The position numbers and the translations under genes were made by a program. Shown in pieces: positions 45,144 to 57,226 of a stretch of DNA of 64,000 nt (positions are counted from its first letter, which is position 1; each line of letters opens with the position of its first letter). The stretch is from Kitagawia praeruptora (Eukaryota; Streptophyta; Magnoliopsida; Apiales; Apiaceae). The notes under the pieces are model-generated. The model saw only the letters and a program-made list of their open reading frames with translations, was not told the DNA's origin and did no database searches. The stretch covers positions 128,638,001 through 128,702,000 of the forward strand of contig CM075346.1 of NCBI GenBank assembly GCA_037693485.1. Direction: 5' to 3'.

Positions 45144-48100
45144 TTAACCAGAATCTGAAGAATTCAGCATTCCAATCTCACTTACCAACCTTGTGAAGGT
45201 GGCTTCATCTAATGGCTTAGTGAATATATCAGCTAGTTGTTTATCTGTAGAGACATAATGCAACTCAATGGTTCCATTAGTTGCATGTTCTCTTATGAAA
45301 TGATATCTGATGTCAATGTGCTTTGTTCTAGAATGATTGACAGGATTGGCAACTATAGAGATTGCACTTGTGTTGTCACACATGATTGGAATTCTTTCCA
45401 ACACAAGTCCATAATCTCTAAGTTGATTTCTAATCCAAAGCACTTGAGCACAACAACTTCCAGCAGCTATGTATTCAGCCTCAGCTGTAGAAGTTGACAC
45501 AGATTGTTGCTTCTTGCTATACCAAGAAACTAACCTTTGTCCAAGAAACTGGCAGCTTCCTGAGATGCTTTTCCTATCCACTCTGCATCCAGCATAATCA
45601 GCATCAGAATAACCAACCAGATTGAACCCTGTGTCCTTAGGATACCATAATCCCAAGTTAGGAGTGCCCTTCAGATACCTAAAGATCCTTTTTATTGCAA
45701 TCAAATGTGATTCCTTTGGATTTGATTGAAACCTTGCACACAAGCATGTAGCAAACATGATGTCTGGCCTACTTGCAGTGAGGTAGAGTAGAGAACCAAC
45801 CATGCCTCTGTAGACTGAGATATCTACTCTCCTACCTTTAGCATCTTCATCCAATTTAGTGGCAGTGGCCATGGGTGTCTTGGCAGGTGAACAATCTTCC
45901 AAGTCAAACTTCTTCAATAAATCCTTGATGTACTTGGTTTGACTGATAAAGATACCATCCTTCCTCTGACTGACTTGCAACCCTAGAAAGAATGTCAACT
46001 CTCCCATCATACTCATCTCATATCTGCTCTGCATGAGTTTAGAGAATTTCTCACACAGTTTCTCATTTGTAGAACCAAAAATGATATCATCCACATAGAT
46101 TTGAACTAGGATCATATCATCACCATGCTTCTTGTAAAACAGTGTCTTGTCCAATGTGCCTCGAGTGAATTGATTTTCAAGAAGGAATTGTGATAGAGTA
46201 TCATACCACGCTCTTGGAGCTTGCTTAAGTCCATACAATGCCTTAAGCAATCTGTAGACAAATTCTGGGAAATGTGGATCCTCAAAGCCAGGTGGTTGTT
46301 GCACATAAACCTCTTCTTCCAACTCTCCATTTAGAAATGCACTCTTGACATCCATTTGATAAACTTTAAAGTTTGATTGAGCAGCAAATGCCAAGAATAT
46401 TCTAATGGCTTCCAATCTAGCAACAGGGGCAAATGTCTCATCATAATCATTGCCTTCCTGTTGAGAGTATCCTTTTGCAACCAGCCTTGCTTTGTTTCTT
46501 ATTATTACACCATCTTCATCCATCTTATTCTTCAGAACCCATTTTGTTCCAACAATGGTTCTGTTCTTTGGTGCAGGCACAAGTTCCCATACTTTGTTCC
46601 TTTCAAATTGATTCAGCTCCTCTTGCATGGCAATAATCCAATCTGGATCCAACAATGCATCATCAAGTTTCTTAGGCTCAACTTGTGATAGAAAACATCC
46701 ATAGAGGCACTCATTTTGAGTTGCTCTCCTAGTCCTTACTCCTGCATTAGGATCTCCAATGATTTGCTCTGCAGTGTGTGATCTATCCCATTTCCTCGAG
46801 TGCTCAGCCTGACTTCTCATTCTTGATGTTGCTTCATCATCCACATCATGATCATCCTCATTTCCTCCCCCTGTGAAGTTGCCATTACTCACAGGTGTGT
46901 CTTGGATGCTTGTTTCTCCACTATTGGTTGGCACAAATTCTTCTCTTGTATCATTATTCACTTGAGAATGTTGAACTTGAGTTTCAACTCCAGTTTCAGT
47001 CTCTTCATCAGAATCATCTAGATTATCAAACTTCAATGGATCTTTGTCTTCATCATTGGCTTCTTCTAGTCCAGGTAGTTTGCTGTCATCAAATGTTACA
47101 TCTGTACTTTCCATAACTTTCTTTTGACTGATGACATAAACCTTGTATGCAATTCTTTCCATAGAATAGCCAAGAAAAATTCCTTCAAATGCTTTTGCAT
47201 CAAACTTTCCAACATATTCAGAATTATCCTTGAGTACAAAGCATTTGCTTCCAAAAGTATGAACATACTTTAGTGTAGGCTTCTTTCCAGTCATCAAGTT
47301 GTAAGGTGTCTTTCCAGTGTTTTTGTTGATGAGGGTTCTGTTCTGAATATAGCATGCAGTGCTCACAGCCTCAGCCCAAAAACATGTAGGCATTTTTGCA
47401 TCAAGTAACATTGTTCTAGCAGCCTCAATTAGAGTTCTATTCTTTCTCTCAACAACTCCATTTTGTTGTGGAGTCCTTGGAGCTGAGAATTGCTGAGAAA
47501 TGCCATTCTCTTTGCAGAATGCTTCAAGTGTGGCATTTCTGAACTCTGTTCCATTATCACTCCTCAGTGCAATCACACTTGCATCGTTTGCCTTTGCTTC
47601 CTTGTCAACTTTCTTTATATGCTCAATAATTACTTGTGGAGCCTCATCTTTTGATGCCAGAAATTCCACCCATGTATACCTTGAAAAATCATCAACCATT
47701 ACCAGGGCATACTTCTTTCTTCCAACTGACATTATGTTGACAGGCCCAAACAAATCCATATGGATGAGTTGTAGTGGCTTGGTTACAGATGTCACTGTCT
47801 TTGACTTGTGGCTTGATCTCTTCATTTTTCCTTTTTGACAAGCCTCACACACTCCTTCTTGGCAGAATTCAAGTGTGGGCATGCCTCTCACTAACTCTCT
47901 TTTGACTAGAGAATTAATGGCCTTGAAGTTCAGGTGTGATAGTTTCTTGTGCCACAGCCAACAATCTTCATTTGATGCTTTTGAGTAAAAACAACAAATT
48001 CTGTCCTTGTTTGCAGAGTCCATATTGGCTACAAACAGGCTTCCCTTCCTTACTCCAGATAGAGCAAAATCACCAGTCTTCTTGTGGGTGATCAAACATT

Positions 48101-48440
48101 CATCTTTGTCAAAATTCACTTTGAATCCTCTATCAGTAAACTGACCAACACTTAACAGATTATGCTTGAGCCCCTTGACTAGTGCTACATCTTCAATGAT
48201 GACATTTCCAACTTTCAGCTTGCCATATCCCAATGTGTTACCCATGCTATCATCTCCAAAAGCAACCATTGGGCCAGCCTTTTCCTCATACTGTGATAGC
48301 AGGGCCATATCACCAGTCATATGGTTTGAGCATCCACTATCCAAAATCCACATGACCTTCTTTTCACTTTCTTTGCCCTGCAAACACAAAGGTATTACTT
48401 TTCCTTTGGTACCCAAACAAGTTTGGGTCCATGTGACTTA
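45144..48440 (-). CDS. E4 pol: protease, integrase, RT, RNase H
   Basis: Open to 45144, about 1090 codons from 48416. There is no ATG near the start (TTG at 48416-48414); the frame opens about 48440 and overlaps the end of gag in the -1 frame, so expression by frameshift is likely. Visible: protease ILDSGCSNHMTG, WLWHKKLSHLN, integrase MDLFGPV, RSDNGTEF, PQQNGVVERKN, RT with YVDDIIFG intact, RNase H YSDADYAG and TAEAEYIAAG, ending LNSSDSG. All catalytic boxes I can see are present. Closely related to E1 pol (GTKWV, YDETFAPVARLEAIR, MMGELTFFLGLQV). Confidence 0.93.
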
Positions 48441-50902
48441 GAGACAGTTTTATCATAAACAACATGCTTGTCAACTTTCTTAGTGTTAGTCTTCTTGTCA
48501 CTCTTGGAAGTCTTAGAACCTGAGGTTTCAGACTTAGGTGACAAAGGTACCTTCCTAGCTTTAGGAGGACTTGAAGACTTTGACCTTGTGTAGTGTGTGT
48601 GAGAATTGTGACTGATACAACCATCAATGAACTGCCTTCTTAAATTAAAACAACTAGTCATAACATTCATATTGCATGGCATACAGTCAAATTTATCACA
48701 GAAAGGTGCATCTCTATGACTTAGAGGCACAGAACAATCGTAGAAAGGTTTAGACACACTACCAACAGGTTTCTTGCATGCATGAGTTAGATGATTCGTA
48801 CTGAAACAGTTCTGACAAGTTTTCCTAGGGGCATTAGGCATGTAAGCATAGTTGTTATCCTTGTTAATCCCTAACTTGCCATTTCTGTTCTGTTTCTTCT
48901 TAGTCACTTCCTTTTCTGATTCACTCTTCCCAGCTGAAACAAACTTAACAAACTTCTTAGGTATTGGCCTATCAACTACTAGCTTCTTGGTCTTTAACTT
49001 GACACTCTCACCCTTAGAGGATGCTTGTTGTTCACTAGATTGTGCCTCATCCTCATCATTCAACATTTGCTTGATGAGTAAGGCATCCTCATCAATTTTA
49101 AATGTTGATTCCTTAAAAATTGGATTTTCAGTTTTTCTCAAAATGTGAGGCACTTTCTCATGAACAGCTGTGTCCTCTTCAATGACAGCATAGCCTTTCC
49201 TTTGTTTGAGAGAGTCATAGTCAAGTCCAATAGCTGCTTTGGGTTTAGCTTCAATTTTCTCACAGTAGGATTGCACTAAACCAGATGATTTCTTGAAAGT
49301 TTTAAGTTTGAATTCATTCTCAGCTAATTCATCCCTAAGAGCCTTCTCTACTTGACTAGCACATAAAACCTTGTTCTTTAAATATTCAACTTCTTTCTTA
49401 AGGTTTTCTACTTGCATAGTAGTTAGCTCAAGTTCCTCATTCTTTTTGGTTAATATTTCATTTCTAGTAGACAGTTTAGCAATCTCCTCATTAGCAGCAG
49501 TCATACTAGTATGAATATTAAACATTTCAACAGATAATTGTTCAATCATGCATTTGTATTCAGAAACAGACATGTCTATAGTAGTGAGAGATGGTACCTG
49601 AGAATCAGATGAAGATGAGTCATCCTTGGAGTTGGCCATCAAGGCATAGTTGCAGAATTCTTGTTCCTCTTCATCACTCTCAGAATCATCCCAACACTTC
49701 CCTTCAGCTATGTAGGCCTTACCATGTGTCTGCTTTTTCAGAAGGGCCTCATACTTAGCTTCTAGCTCAAGATAATCTCTATCCTTCTTTTTAGGTTTCT
49801 TGCATTCACTAGCAAAATGCCCTAGGTCATTGCATCTATAACACCTTACAGATGACCTATCCACATAGCCGGTTTTGAACTTATTTCTGCTTGGTTTCAC
49901 AGGTGCCTTGTTCTTGTTGGCTGAATGGTTTTGAGTTTTGGGTTTGAAGGGTTGATTTCTTTTAAATCTGATGTTTGGAAATTTTCTGGCCATGAAGGCA
50001 TATGAGGTATTTTCCATCCCATCAAGTTCTTCCAGAGTGTAAAACTCTTCTTCTTCTTCCTCCTTTTCCTCAACAGGTTCACTCACCCCAGCTTCAATTT
50101 CTTCATCATCTGCCACCTCCTCTATCCTTAGTTGGCTTGTAGATGCTTCTAGGTCCAGAATGGATTTGTTGACAATCAAGGCACATGATGTGTTTATCAT
50201 CCTACCTTGGTTGGCTTGGATAGCCCTTTTCTGAAGCAACTCAAGTTCATGAGTCTTTAGGACTCCATAGAGCACATCATAGGTGACTTTGTTCAAATCT
50301 CTCTCTCTTAGAGAAATGACTCTTTGCTCCAGATGATTTGGTGAAGACAACAGAAATTTCATATTTAACTCCTTGGTGCTGTAAACCTTTCCATTCATCT
50401 GCAACTCAGTAACTAGCTTGTGAAACCTTTCAAACATTTCAGTGATGCTTTCCTTGGGCTGTGCCATGAAAGCTTCATACTGTGTGACCAGTATCTGTTT
50501 CCTGTTTTCCTTAACCTCATCAGTCCCTTCACACAACACCTCAATGTGATCCCACATCTCTTTAGCAGACGTGCATGATGCAATGTTTGCAAACATTGAC
50601 ATGTCCATGGAATCAATGATGAGCAACATGAGGTGGCTGTCAAGAGCAACCTTCTCCCTTTCTGACTCTGTCCACTTTGATGGATCCTTGGCCTCATAAG
50701 CTTTTGGGATAGTTATGGTTCCAACAGTCTTCTCTGGTATCTCTTGTTGTGGAACAAAAGGACCATTCTTGAGAATCTCAGGATACAAGGGATGAGAGGC
50801 TTTAATGAACAACATCATCTTTATCTTCCAGAGGTTGAAGTTTTCTTTATCAAACTTAGGGACCTTCACCGTTCCTGTAGTCTTTGGTGTATTCGAACTC
50901 AT
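48395..50902 (-). CDS. E4 gag
   Basis: 835 codons from ATG 50902, only 45 bp after the 5' LTR, ending TAA at 48395. N-terminal copia gag domain (FDKENFNLWKIKMMLFI, AKEMWDHIEVLCEG), zinc knuckle CYRCNDLGHFASEC near residue 355, a coiled coil (ANEEIAKLSTRNEILTKKN to about residue 560) and a second knuckle CQNCFSTNHLTHAC near 730. Long Gag with coiled coil and two knuckles is Sirevirus-like. It would form the particle in the cytoplasm. It ends GPKLVWVPKEK, with the -1 pol frame overlapping this tail. Confidence 0.93.
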   Translation of the reverse strand: MSSNTPKTTGTVKVPKFDKENFNLWKIKMMLFIKASHPLYPEILKNGPFVPQQEIPEKTVGTITIPKAYEAKDPSKWTESEREKVALDSHLMLLIIDSMDMSMFANIASCTSAKEMWDHIEVLCEGTDEVKENRKQILVTQYEAFMAQPKESITEMFERFHKLVTELQMNGKVYSTKELNMKFLLSSPNHLEQRVISLRERDLNKVTYDVLYGVLKTHELELLQKRAIQANQGRMINTSCALIVNKSILDLEASTSQLRIEEVADDEEIEAGVSEPVEEKEEEEEEFYTLEELDGMENTSYAFMARKFPNIRFKRNQPFKPKTQNHSANKNKAPVKPSRNKFKTGYVDRSSVRCYRCNDLGHFASECKKPKKKDRDYLELEAKYEALLKKQTHGKAYIAEGKCWDDSESDEEEQEFCNYALMANSKDDSSSSDSQVPSLTTIDMSVSEYKCMIEQLSVEMFNIHTSMTAANEEIAKLSTRNEILTKKNEELELTTMQVENLKKEVEYLKNKVLCASQVEKALRDELAENEFKLKTFKKSSGLVQSYCEKIEAKPKAAIGLDYDSLKQRKGYAVIEEDTAVHEKVPHILRKTENPIFKESTFKIDEDALLIKQMLNDEDEAQSSEQQASSKGESVKLKTKKLVVDRPIPKKFVKFVSAGKSESEKEVTKKKQNRNGKLGINKDNNYAYMPNAPRKTCQNCFSTNHLTHACKKPVGSVSKPFYDCSVPLSHRDAPFCDKFDCMPCNMNVMTSCFNLRRQFIDGCISHNSHTHYTRSKSSSPPKARKVPLSPKSETSGSKTSKSDKKTNTKKVDKHVVYDKTVSKSHGPKLVWVPKEK

Positions 50903-50934
50903 GAGCGTTTCTCTGTTTTTGAATAAACAGCCCT

Positions 50935-50946
50935 CTCTGATACCAC
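50935..50946 (-). other. Primer binding site of E4
   Basis: Plus strand ctctgataccac, complement of the initiator tRNA site TGGTATCAGAG, two bases from the 5' LTR. Confidence 0.9.
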
Positions 50947-50947
50947 T

Positions 50948-52236
50948 TGTTGAGTATTGAATACGGTAAAAGAATACAGAGGGGGGGTGAATGGATTCTT
51001 GAACTTTTCTTGATTGAGTCTATGTAGCAGATAAGTGCCTGTGTGTGTAGAAGTGAAGGTGCGGATAAATAAACAACACAAGACACAATATCACTTTAAT
51101 CTAATGTATTATTAGATAAAGGTTGCTACAATCTGTGAATACAAATGATAGTATTCTCAGCTTCGTTTTTCTCAGAGAGATATGGCTTACAGTGTATGAA
51201 AAACTAGACTCACAAAAGTTACTAAGTTATGAAGTGAGTCTGTGTCCTTATAGAACATGGATACAGCCCACTTACTGCAAATAAGGTAGCTAAACAAATT
51301 ACTTTCGAGTCTGTCTATCCTTTTTGAGTAAGCGTCCAAACGGTTACAAATTTGACTTTGCAAAGCCTGTTTAGATCCACTTCTTTAGCTCCTTGTCTCT
51401 TCTATATCTCTCCAAGCTTCCTTGTAGGCTTTCCAGAGCACGTTACAGATTGTGGTCCATAAAGTGCATTGGCTTGTTGCAGGTTTCTGACTTGTACAAT
51501 TTCTTCAGTATTTTGTCTCCAAGAATGTATTCGAGAAGTGACTAAGTAAGTGATTCGAGAACTAGAATTGACTTGATCGATAACTCTGAGTTCTCGAATA
51601 CTGTTATAATGACATATCGAACCACTTCTCGAATAGCTCTTTTCCATCAGGATTCCTTGAGTTGTCGAATAGAACATTTGACTTATCGAATCCTCGAGTT
51701 GTCGAATAGCTTTCTGAGTCCTTGAGATATCGAATGGAACTTTGACTTGTTGACTCTTTGAGAACTCGAATACCATATTGACTTGTTGACTTCTTGAGTT
51801 CTCGAATAGAGTAGTAGACATATCGAATCCCTGAGATATCGAATGAGATATCGAACAGTGTATTCAGAGATATCGAATAGTGTCTTGAGATATCGAATCC
51901 CTGACTTCTCGAATGCTGGACTTCTCGAATAGACAAATATACTTCTCGAATTGGTACTTAGGCAAATTCTTCATTTCTTCAAATCCCAACTGTGATTATT
52001 TGACAGTCTTTAACTCCTTGCTTGAGGCATGAACCTTGGAACTTCTTTCAAGCATTATTCTAGACTCTATTTGTACAATTACACAACTAGGATTTGATGC
52101 CTTCTACAAGTACAATACAAACAGAAACTCTACAACTAGAGGTTCCCTCAGTTAAGAGGTCATGTAAGTAATGCAAAGCATTACAAATAATTAGGCTTGT
52201 TATTAGATGTGTACAGGCATGCCTCTGTAACTAACA
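50948..52236 (-). repeat. 5' LTR of E4
   Basis: 1289 bp, near-identical to 38106-39396 including all eight TTCTCGAA words. The target duplication gtttt follows at 52237-52241. Confidence 0.96.
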
Positions 52237-52241
52237 GTTTT

Positions 52242-55200
52242 AAATGCTTGTGCCTTATATATTTGCTTTGATTTCCTGTTGTAATGTACTTGTTTTATGT
52301 ACTTGGGTTTGCTTTAATAAAATTATTGTTCACTTATATTTGTGCACAGTATAAATATGGAAGATATATGCACTGATGATTGCGCCATCACTCACATAAT
52401 TCTACAAAATCAGAAATATTTTTCACAGTTGACTAAAACCAACTCACATGTCTGGACCATTTCGGCATATCAAATATAATAGAGGGTTTTGGGAAAGCCA
52501 GTTTTATCCTACCAAACAAGACACAAATTCACGTACATAATGCTCTATATTCTAGTAAATCCACTAGAAATCTTTTGAGTTTTAAAGATATTTGCCTTAA
52601 CGATTTTCATGTTGAAACTACTAGTGAGGATGAAAAAGAATATCTCCTTATCACTTCAAACTTTTCAGGTCAAAAGAAAATCTTATAAAAAAATACAATC
52701 AATATCTTCTGGATTATATGCTACCCAAATTAGAGTCATTGAGTCTCATAGTATCACCATTCCGAAAATCATAGACCCAAAATCATTCACCCTTTGGCAT
52801 GAAAGACTTGGTCATCCAGGAGTATCTATGATGCATCATATTATAGAAAATTCTATTGGACATCCCCTTAAAGATCAAAGGGTCATACCACATAATGAAC
52901 TTCCTTGTTCAGCATGCTCCTTAGGAAAACTAATTGTTCGACCATCTCCAGTTAAACTTCAAACCGAGTCTTCAAATTTCTTAGAAATAATCCAAGGTGA
53001 CATTTGTGGTCCTATTCATCCGTCATCCGACCCATTCAGATATTTCATGGTTCTAATCGATGCATCAACTAGATGGTCTCATGTCTGTCTACTCTCTACG
53101 TGAAATACAGCCTTTGCCAAACTACTTACTCAAATAATCTAATTGCGAGCCCAATTTCCTGACCATGCCATTAAATCAATTCGACTAGATAATGATGCTG
53201 AATTTACATCTGCAACTTTCAATGATTATTGTATGTCACAGTTTTTGGTAAACAATCGCCCATGCCTGGTCACTGCGACTCCTATGATTCTAAGGACTTG
53301 AAAGGAAGGATAATGAATAGTTCTTATAATAATAAGTCAAGTCAAGAATAATAATAACCGAACTGGATGTCACTTCACGCAATCCGAAGAGGTTTTACAG
53401 AAGTTCTTAGCCGAGGAACACGTGTATGGGATCTTGAAGCCTCATGGTTACCAACTTCAAGTTTCGATTAGCCTGATGAGGGCTGGCTGTCTGGGGACAG
53501 GTTAAGGCAGGACCTGGAGAGGCTATGAGGTCCTATTTTGAGCGGGACTGTCTCCGGACTCCCCTTAGGGATCTCAGTCGAACACCCTGTAGCTCACGTA
53601 CATACACAAAATGGCTCAGCAGAATCTCTAATTAAAAGACTTCAACTCATTGCACGTCCCTTACTTTTAAGAGCCAAATTACCTACATCTGTTTGGGGTC
53701 ACGCAATACTTCATGCATCAAGCATTATTAAGATAAGACCATCTGCTTACCACAAACAATCTCCCCATGAGTTAGTTCTTAGTCAAGTTCCTGATATTTC
53801 TCACTTTAACATTTTTGGTTGTGCCGTGTATGTTCCCATTGCACCCCCATATAGATCCAAAATAGGTCCGCAAAGAAGAGTAGGCATATATGTTCATTTT
53901 GAATCAACATATATCATAAGATATCTTGAATCGTTAACTATTGATGTGTTTACTGCTCGTTATGTTGATTGTCATTTTGAGGAGTCTGTGTTTCCTCCAT
54001 TAGGGGGAGATAACGTTTTGCATAAATTTAATTCTGAACTATCATGGAATGCATCAGGATTAAATGCTATTGATCCACGTACTAAACAATGTGAATCTGA
54101 GGTTTTAAGAATCATTCATATGCAAAATATTGCTAATCAAATGTCGGATGCTTTTAATGATTCTAGCCTTATTATAAAATCGCATATACCTGCTGTTAAT
54201 GCTACGGCCAGGGTTGAAATCCTCGTTCATAAATCAATTCCTGAAGAATTGATTGGTAATTCAAAACTACGCCAGAAGTGTGGTAGACCTATTGGTGCTA
54301 AAGATGTTGTACCACGAAAACGGAAATTGAATGGACCTACCCCTGAAGTAGAAAATGTTCCTGAAAATACCCCAGAAGTGGTATCACCTCCTGAAGAGGT
54401 TCAAGCCCCTGAAGTGGTTGTGATAAAACCGTCCGAAGTGGTATTACCTCCAGAAGAGGATATTGCCCCTGAAGTGGCACATGCTTCCATAGAAGCAAAG
54501 GTACCTGAAAATTATGAGATCTCAATGAGTTATGTACATAATGGAAAATTATTGGATCGTGGGAGTATTGAGGTTGGTGATGTATATGCTTTTTCCATGG
54601 CAAGTGATATTATTATGAACTCCGATCCTGAACCACAAAGTGTGGAATAATGTCACAAAGAGATGATTGGCCAAAATGGAAAATTGTAATCCATGAATAA
54701 TTACAATCCTTGCGCAAGAGAAATGTACTTGGACCTGCAGTCCGAACACCAGCTGGTGTGGTTCCCATTGGGAATAGATGGGTATTTGTACGAAAACGAA
54801 ATGAGAGAAATGAAATTGTAAGGTATAAGGCCCGGCTGGTAGCCCAGGGATTCTCTCAGAGGTCTGGATTTAATTACCAGGAAACCTACTCTTTTGTAAT
54901 GGATGGAGTCACTTTTCATTTTCTAATGGGAATGGCTTGTATGGAAAGATTAGAAACACGTTTAATGGACATCGTGACAGCCTACCTTTATGGATCACTT
55001 GATAGTGATATTTATATGAAAATCCTTGAAGGATTAAAGTTAAAGGAAACTAAGCCTCGACATTTATACTCAGTTAAACTACAACGATCATTATATGGCT
55101 TGAAACAATCTGGTCGTATGTGGTACAATAGGCTTAGTGAATACTTATTGGATGATGGATATATAAATAATCAAGTGTGTCCATGTGTGTTTATTAAAAG

Positions 55201-56126
55201 GTCAAAAACTGGTTTTGTTATTATTGCAGTATATGTGGATGATTTGAATATTGTAGGTACTTCTGAAGATATTACTAATGCTGCTAACTATTTGAAAACT
55301 TTAAAAGTTTTGATGCCTTTAAGTTTGAAATGAAAGATCTTGGAAAGACAAGATTTTGTTTAAGTATACAGGTGGAGCACTTATATTTAGGCATATTTAT
55401 TCATCAGTCAACCTACACAGAAAAGGTTTTTGATCGATTCTACATGAACAAAGCTCATCCACTAACTACACCGATGATTGTTCGATCACTAGAAGTTGAG
55501 AAAGATCATTTCCGTCCTAGAAAAGAAGATGAAGATGCACTTGGGCCTGAAGTTCCATATCTTAGTGCAATTGGAGCTCTCACGTATCTTGCAAATAACA
55601 CACGACCTGATATTGCATTTGCTGTGAACCTGTTGGCGAGATTCAGTTTTGATCCAACTAAAAGGCATTGGGATGGGATTAAACATATATTCAGATATCT
55701 TTGTGGGACAATTAATCTTGGATTATTCTTCCCAAACAATTCAAAATCGTAGCTGATTGGATATGCGGATGCTGGGTACATGTCAGACCCTCATTTTGGG
55801 CGATCTCAAATAGGTTATCTATTTACATATTGTGGCACTGCTATATCTTGGAAGTCTACAAAACAGACTATGACGACAACTTCATCTAACCATGCAGAGT
55901 TATTTGAAATCCATGAAGCAAGCAGAGAATATATTTGGTTACGGTCTATCATTCAACATATTCGAGAATCATGTGGCTTATCAAGTATTTCAGACAATCC
56001 TACAGTTATGTTCAAAGACAACTCAGCTTGCATCAAATAATTAAAGGAAGGCTATATCAAAGGGGATCGAACAAAACATATCTTGCCAAAATTCTTCTAC
56101 ACTCATGAACTACAAGAGAAAGGTGA
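52242..56126 (+). pseudogene. E5 pol, degenerate copia continuing after E4
   Basis: Continues the element begun at 37066. About 52345-52440 matches the protease region (ITHIILQNQKYFSQL). 52609-53100: integrase zinc region and core start (LWHERLGHPGVSMMHHI, IQGDICGPIH). The core resumes near 53565 after a roughly 320-bp foreign insert (VEHPVAHVHTQNGSAESLIK) and runs to 54648, with a PEV/PPEE repeat linker. RT 54700-55330 has AVYVDDLNIV; a small frameshift lies near 55330. RNase H runs to about 56120 with TAG at 55750-55752 and TAA at 56038-56040. The 3' end is replaced by E6 sequence at 56127. Old and non-functional. Confidence 0.88.
53240..53560. other. Unidentified insert inside E5 integrase
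   Basis: Between ATTATTGTATGTCACAG and gtcgaacaccctgtagc the integrase reading is broken by about 320 bp with no copia homology. It contains several gg/cc-rich words (ctggggacaggttaagg, ggacctggagaggctatg). No TSD or inverted ends recognised; possibly filler DNA or a fragment of another element. Confidence 0.45.
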
Positions 56127-56728
56127 CAATTTTTCTCACCGTGTTTGGGGTTATGCTGGGAGCTACAACTTCTCTCGTCTTTAACCACCTTAGTGCTCTT
56201 ACCAGATTTAGAGCCAGATTTCTCCCTCTTGTGACTTTGGGACCACTTTGACTGAGATTTCTCATCACGAGTCCTCCCCGTATGCCTATCTTTATTCCCA
56301 TTTAGCCTGTGACGCAGGTCTTTTCTATTCAGCCTATTCCCCAGCTTGTCGAAGACACTCAGTCTTCGCGTGGGTGATCCCTGCGATTTCTGGACTTCCT
56401 CTTCTTCGTCCTTCCAATCCGGATTTGTCTGATCCGTTTCCACATCAGAAAAATCTTTCTTTGAGGCATCTTTCGCAGACTTCTCCTCACGACTATCAAA
56501 ATCCAATCAAACTAGTGTGACCACCTTCTTTTTCATTTTTCGGTCCGTGGAGCCATGTTTCTGCCTCTATTTCTTCAACTTGTCAAACTTCTTTTCCAGG
56601 GAGCTTATCTTCTTACCCATCTTCTTAATTTTCTCCCTGAGTTCCTGGTTCAGAATATCATCATGCTCACTTTCATAATCATCTCGTTCATCCCTCGGCG
56701 TGTGTTCATCGCCGAAATGCCATGACAT
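56127..56728 (-). pseudogene. E6: Ty3-like gag N-terminal fragment
   Basis: Minus-strand ATG at 56728 (MSWHFGDEHTPRDERDDYES), a coiled-coil-like KKMGKKISSLEKKFDKLKK, a TAG and a TGA, then a charged stretch with LSVFDKLGNRLNR, a motif common in plant Ty3/gypsy gag. The fragment stops abruptly at 56127 where E5 sequence begins. Tat/Athila-type affiliation is suggested by the leader but not proven. Confidence 0.6.
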
Positions 56729-56761
56729 CTCTTCCCTCTAGAGATTAAACCAAAATGCCCT

Positions 56762-56778
56762 CCTTCTAGTGCCAAAAA
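56762..56778 (-). other. Primer-site region of E6
   Basis: Minus-strand TTTTTGGCACTAGAAGGA directly follows the LTR end. TTTGGCRCTAGAAGGAG is a leader seen in plant Ty3-like elements. Confidence 0.5.
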
Positions 56779-57226
56779 TGTTGTGAGGAAAATTTGGTAC
56801 AACACTTCTTGGAGGTAGTTACGGGAAGAACAGAGAATCCACTTAGAACTTGGTCACGAAAGCGGATTTGCATGCCAAGCCCAGGGTTCAACTGCCTTGA
56901 ACCGAATGATGAATGTGGCTATTAATGGATTGAATTTGTAAGGATTTTGGGAAATGATGATTGAATAATTCCCACCCAGTCGAAGGAAATGCCCATAATT
57001 GTGTTAGTCGAGTGTGTATATGTTTCTAACCATTGCAAATGGCCTATATACTCTTATATTATAAAGGATCAAGTCCAATGTAGTTCTTGATAACCTAGCC
57101 ATGATTTGATAAGCCTTATCCTCCATATATAACTGAACTGCTCCAGTCAATTATCCTAGTTAATGTGATTATCCAGTTGTTATTTCTCCACAAAACCATA
57201 ATTATCTTCATATTTATATGATTTTC

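Larger units (their letters stand above)
38106..52236 (-). mobile_element. E4: young 14.1-kb Sirevirus-like Ty1/copia element
   Basis: LTRs 38106-39396 (1291 bp) and 50948-52236 (1289 bp) start TGTTAG and end CTCAACA on the minus strand; target duplication gtttt at 38101-38105 and 52237-52241. I count about eight substitutions between the LTRs plus a G-run length change, so the copy is young. Minus-strand order: LTR, primer site, gag, pol, spacer, long env-like frame, polypurine tract, LTR. Gag and pol are intact. Only the env-like frame has stops (two). It splits the older copia E5. Confidence 0.97.
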
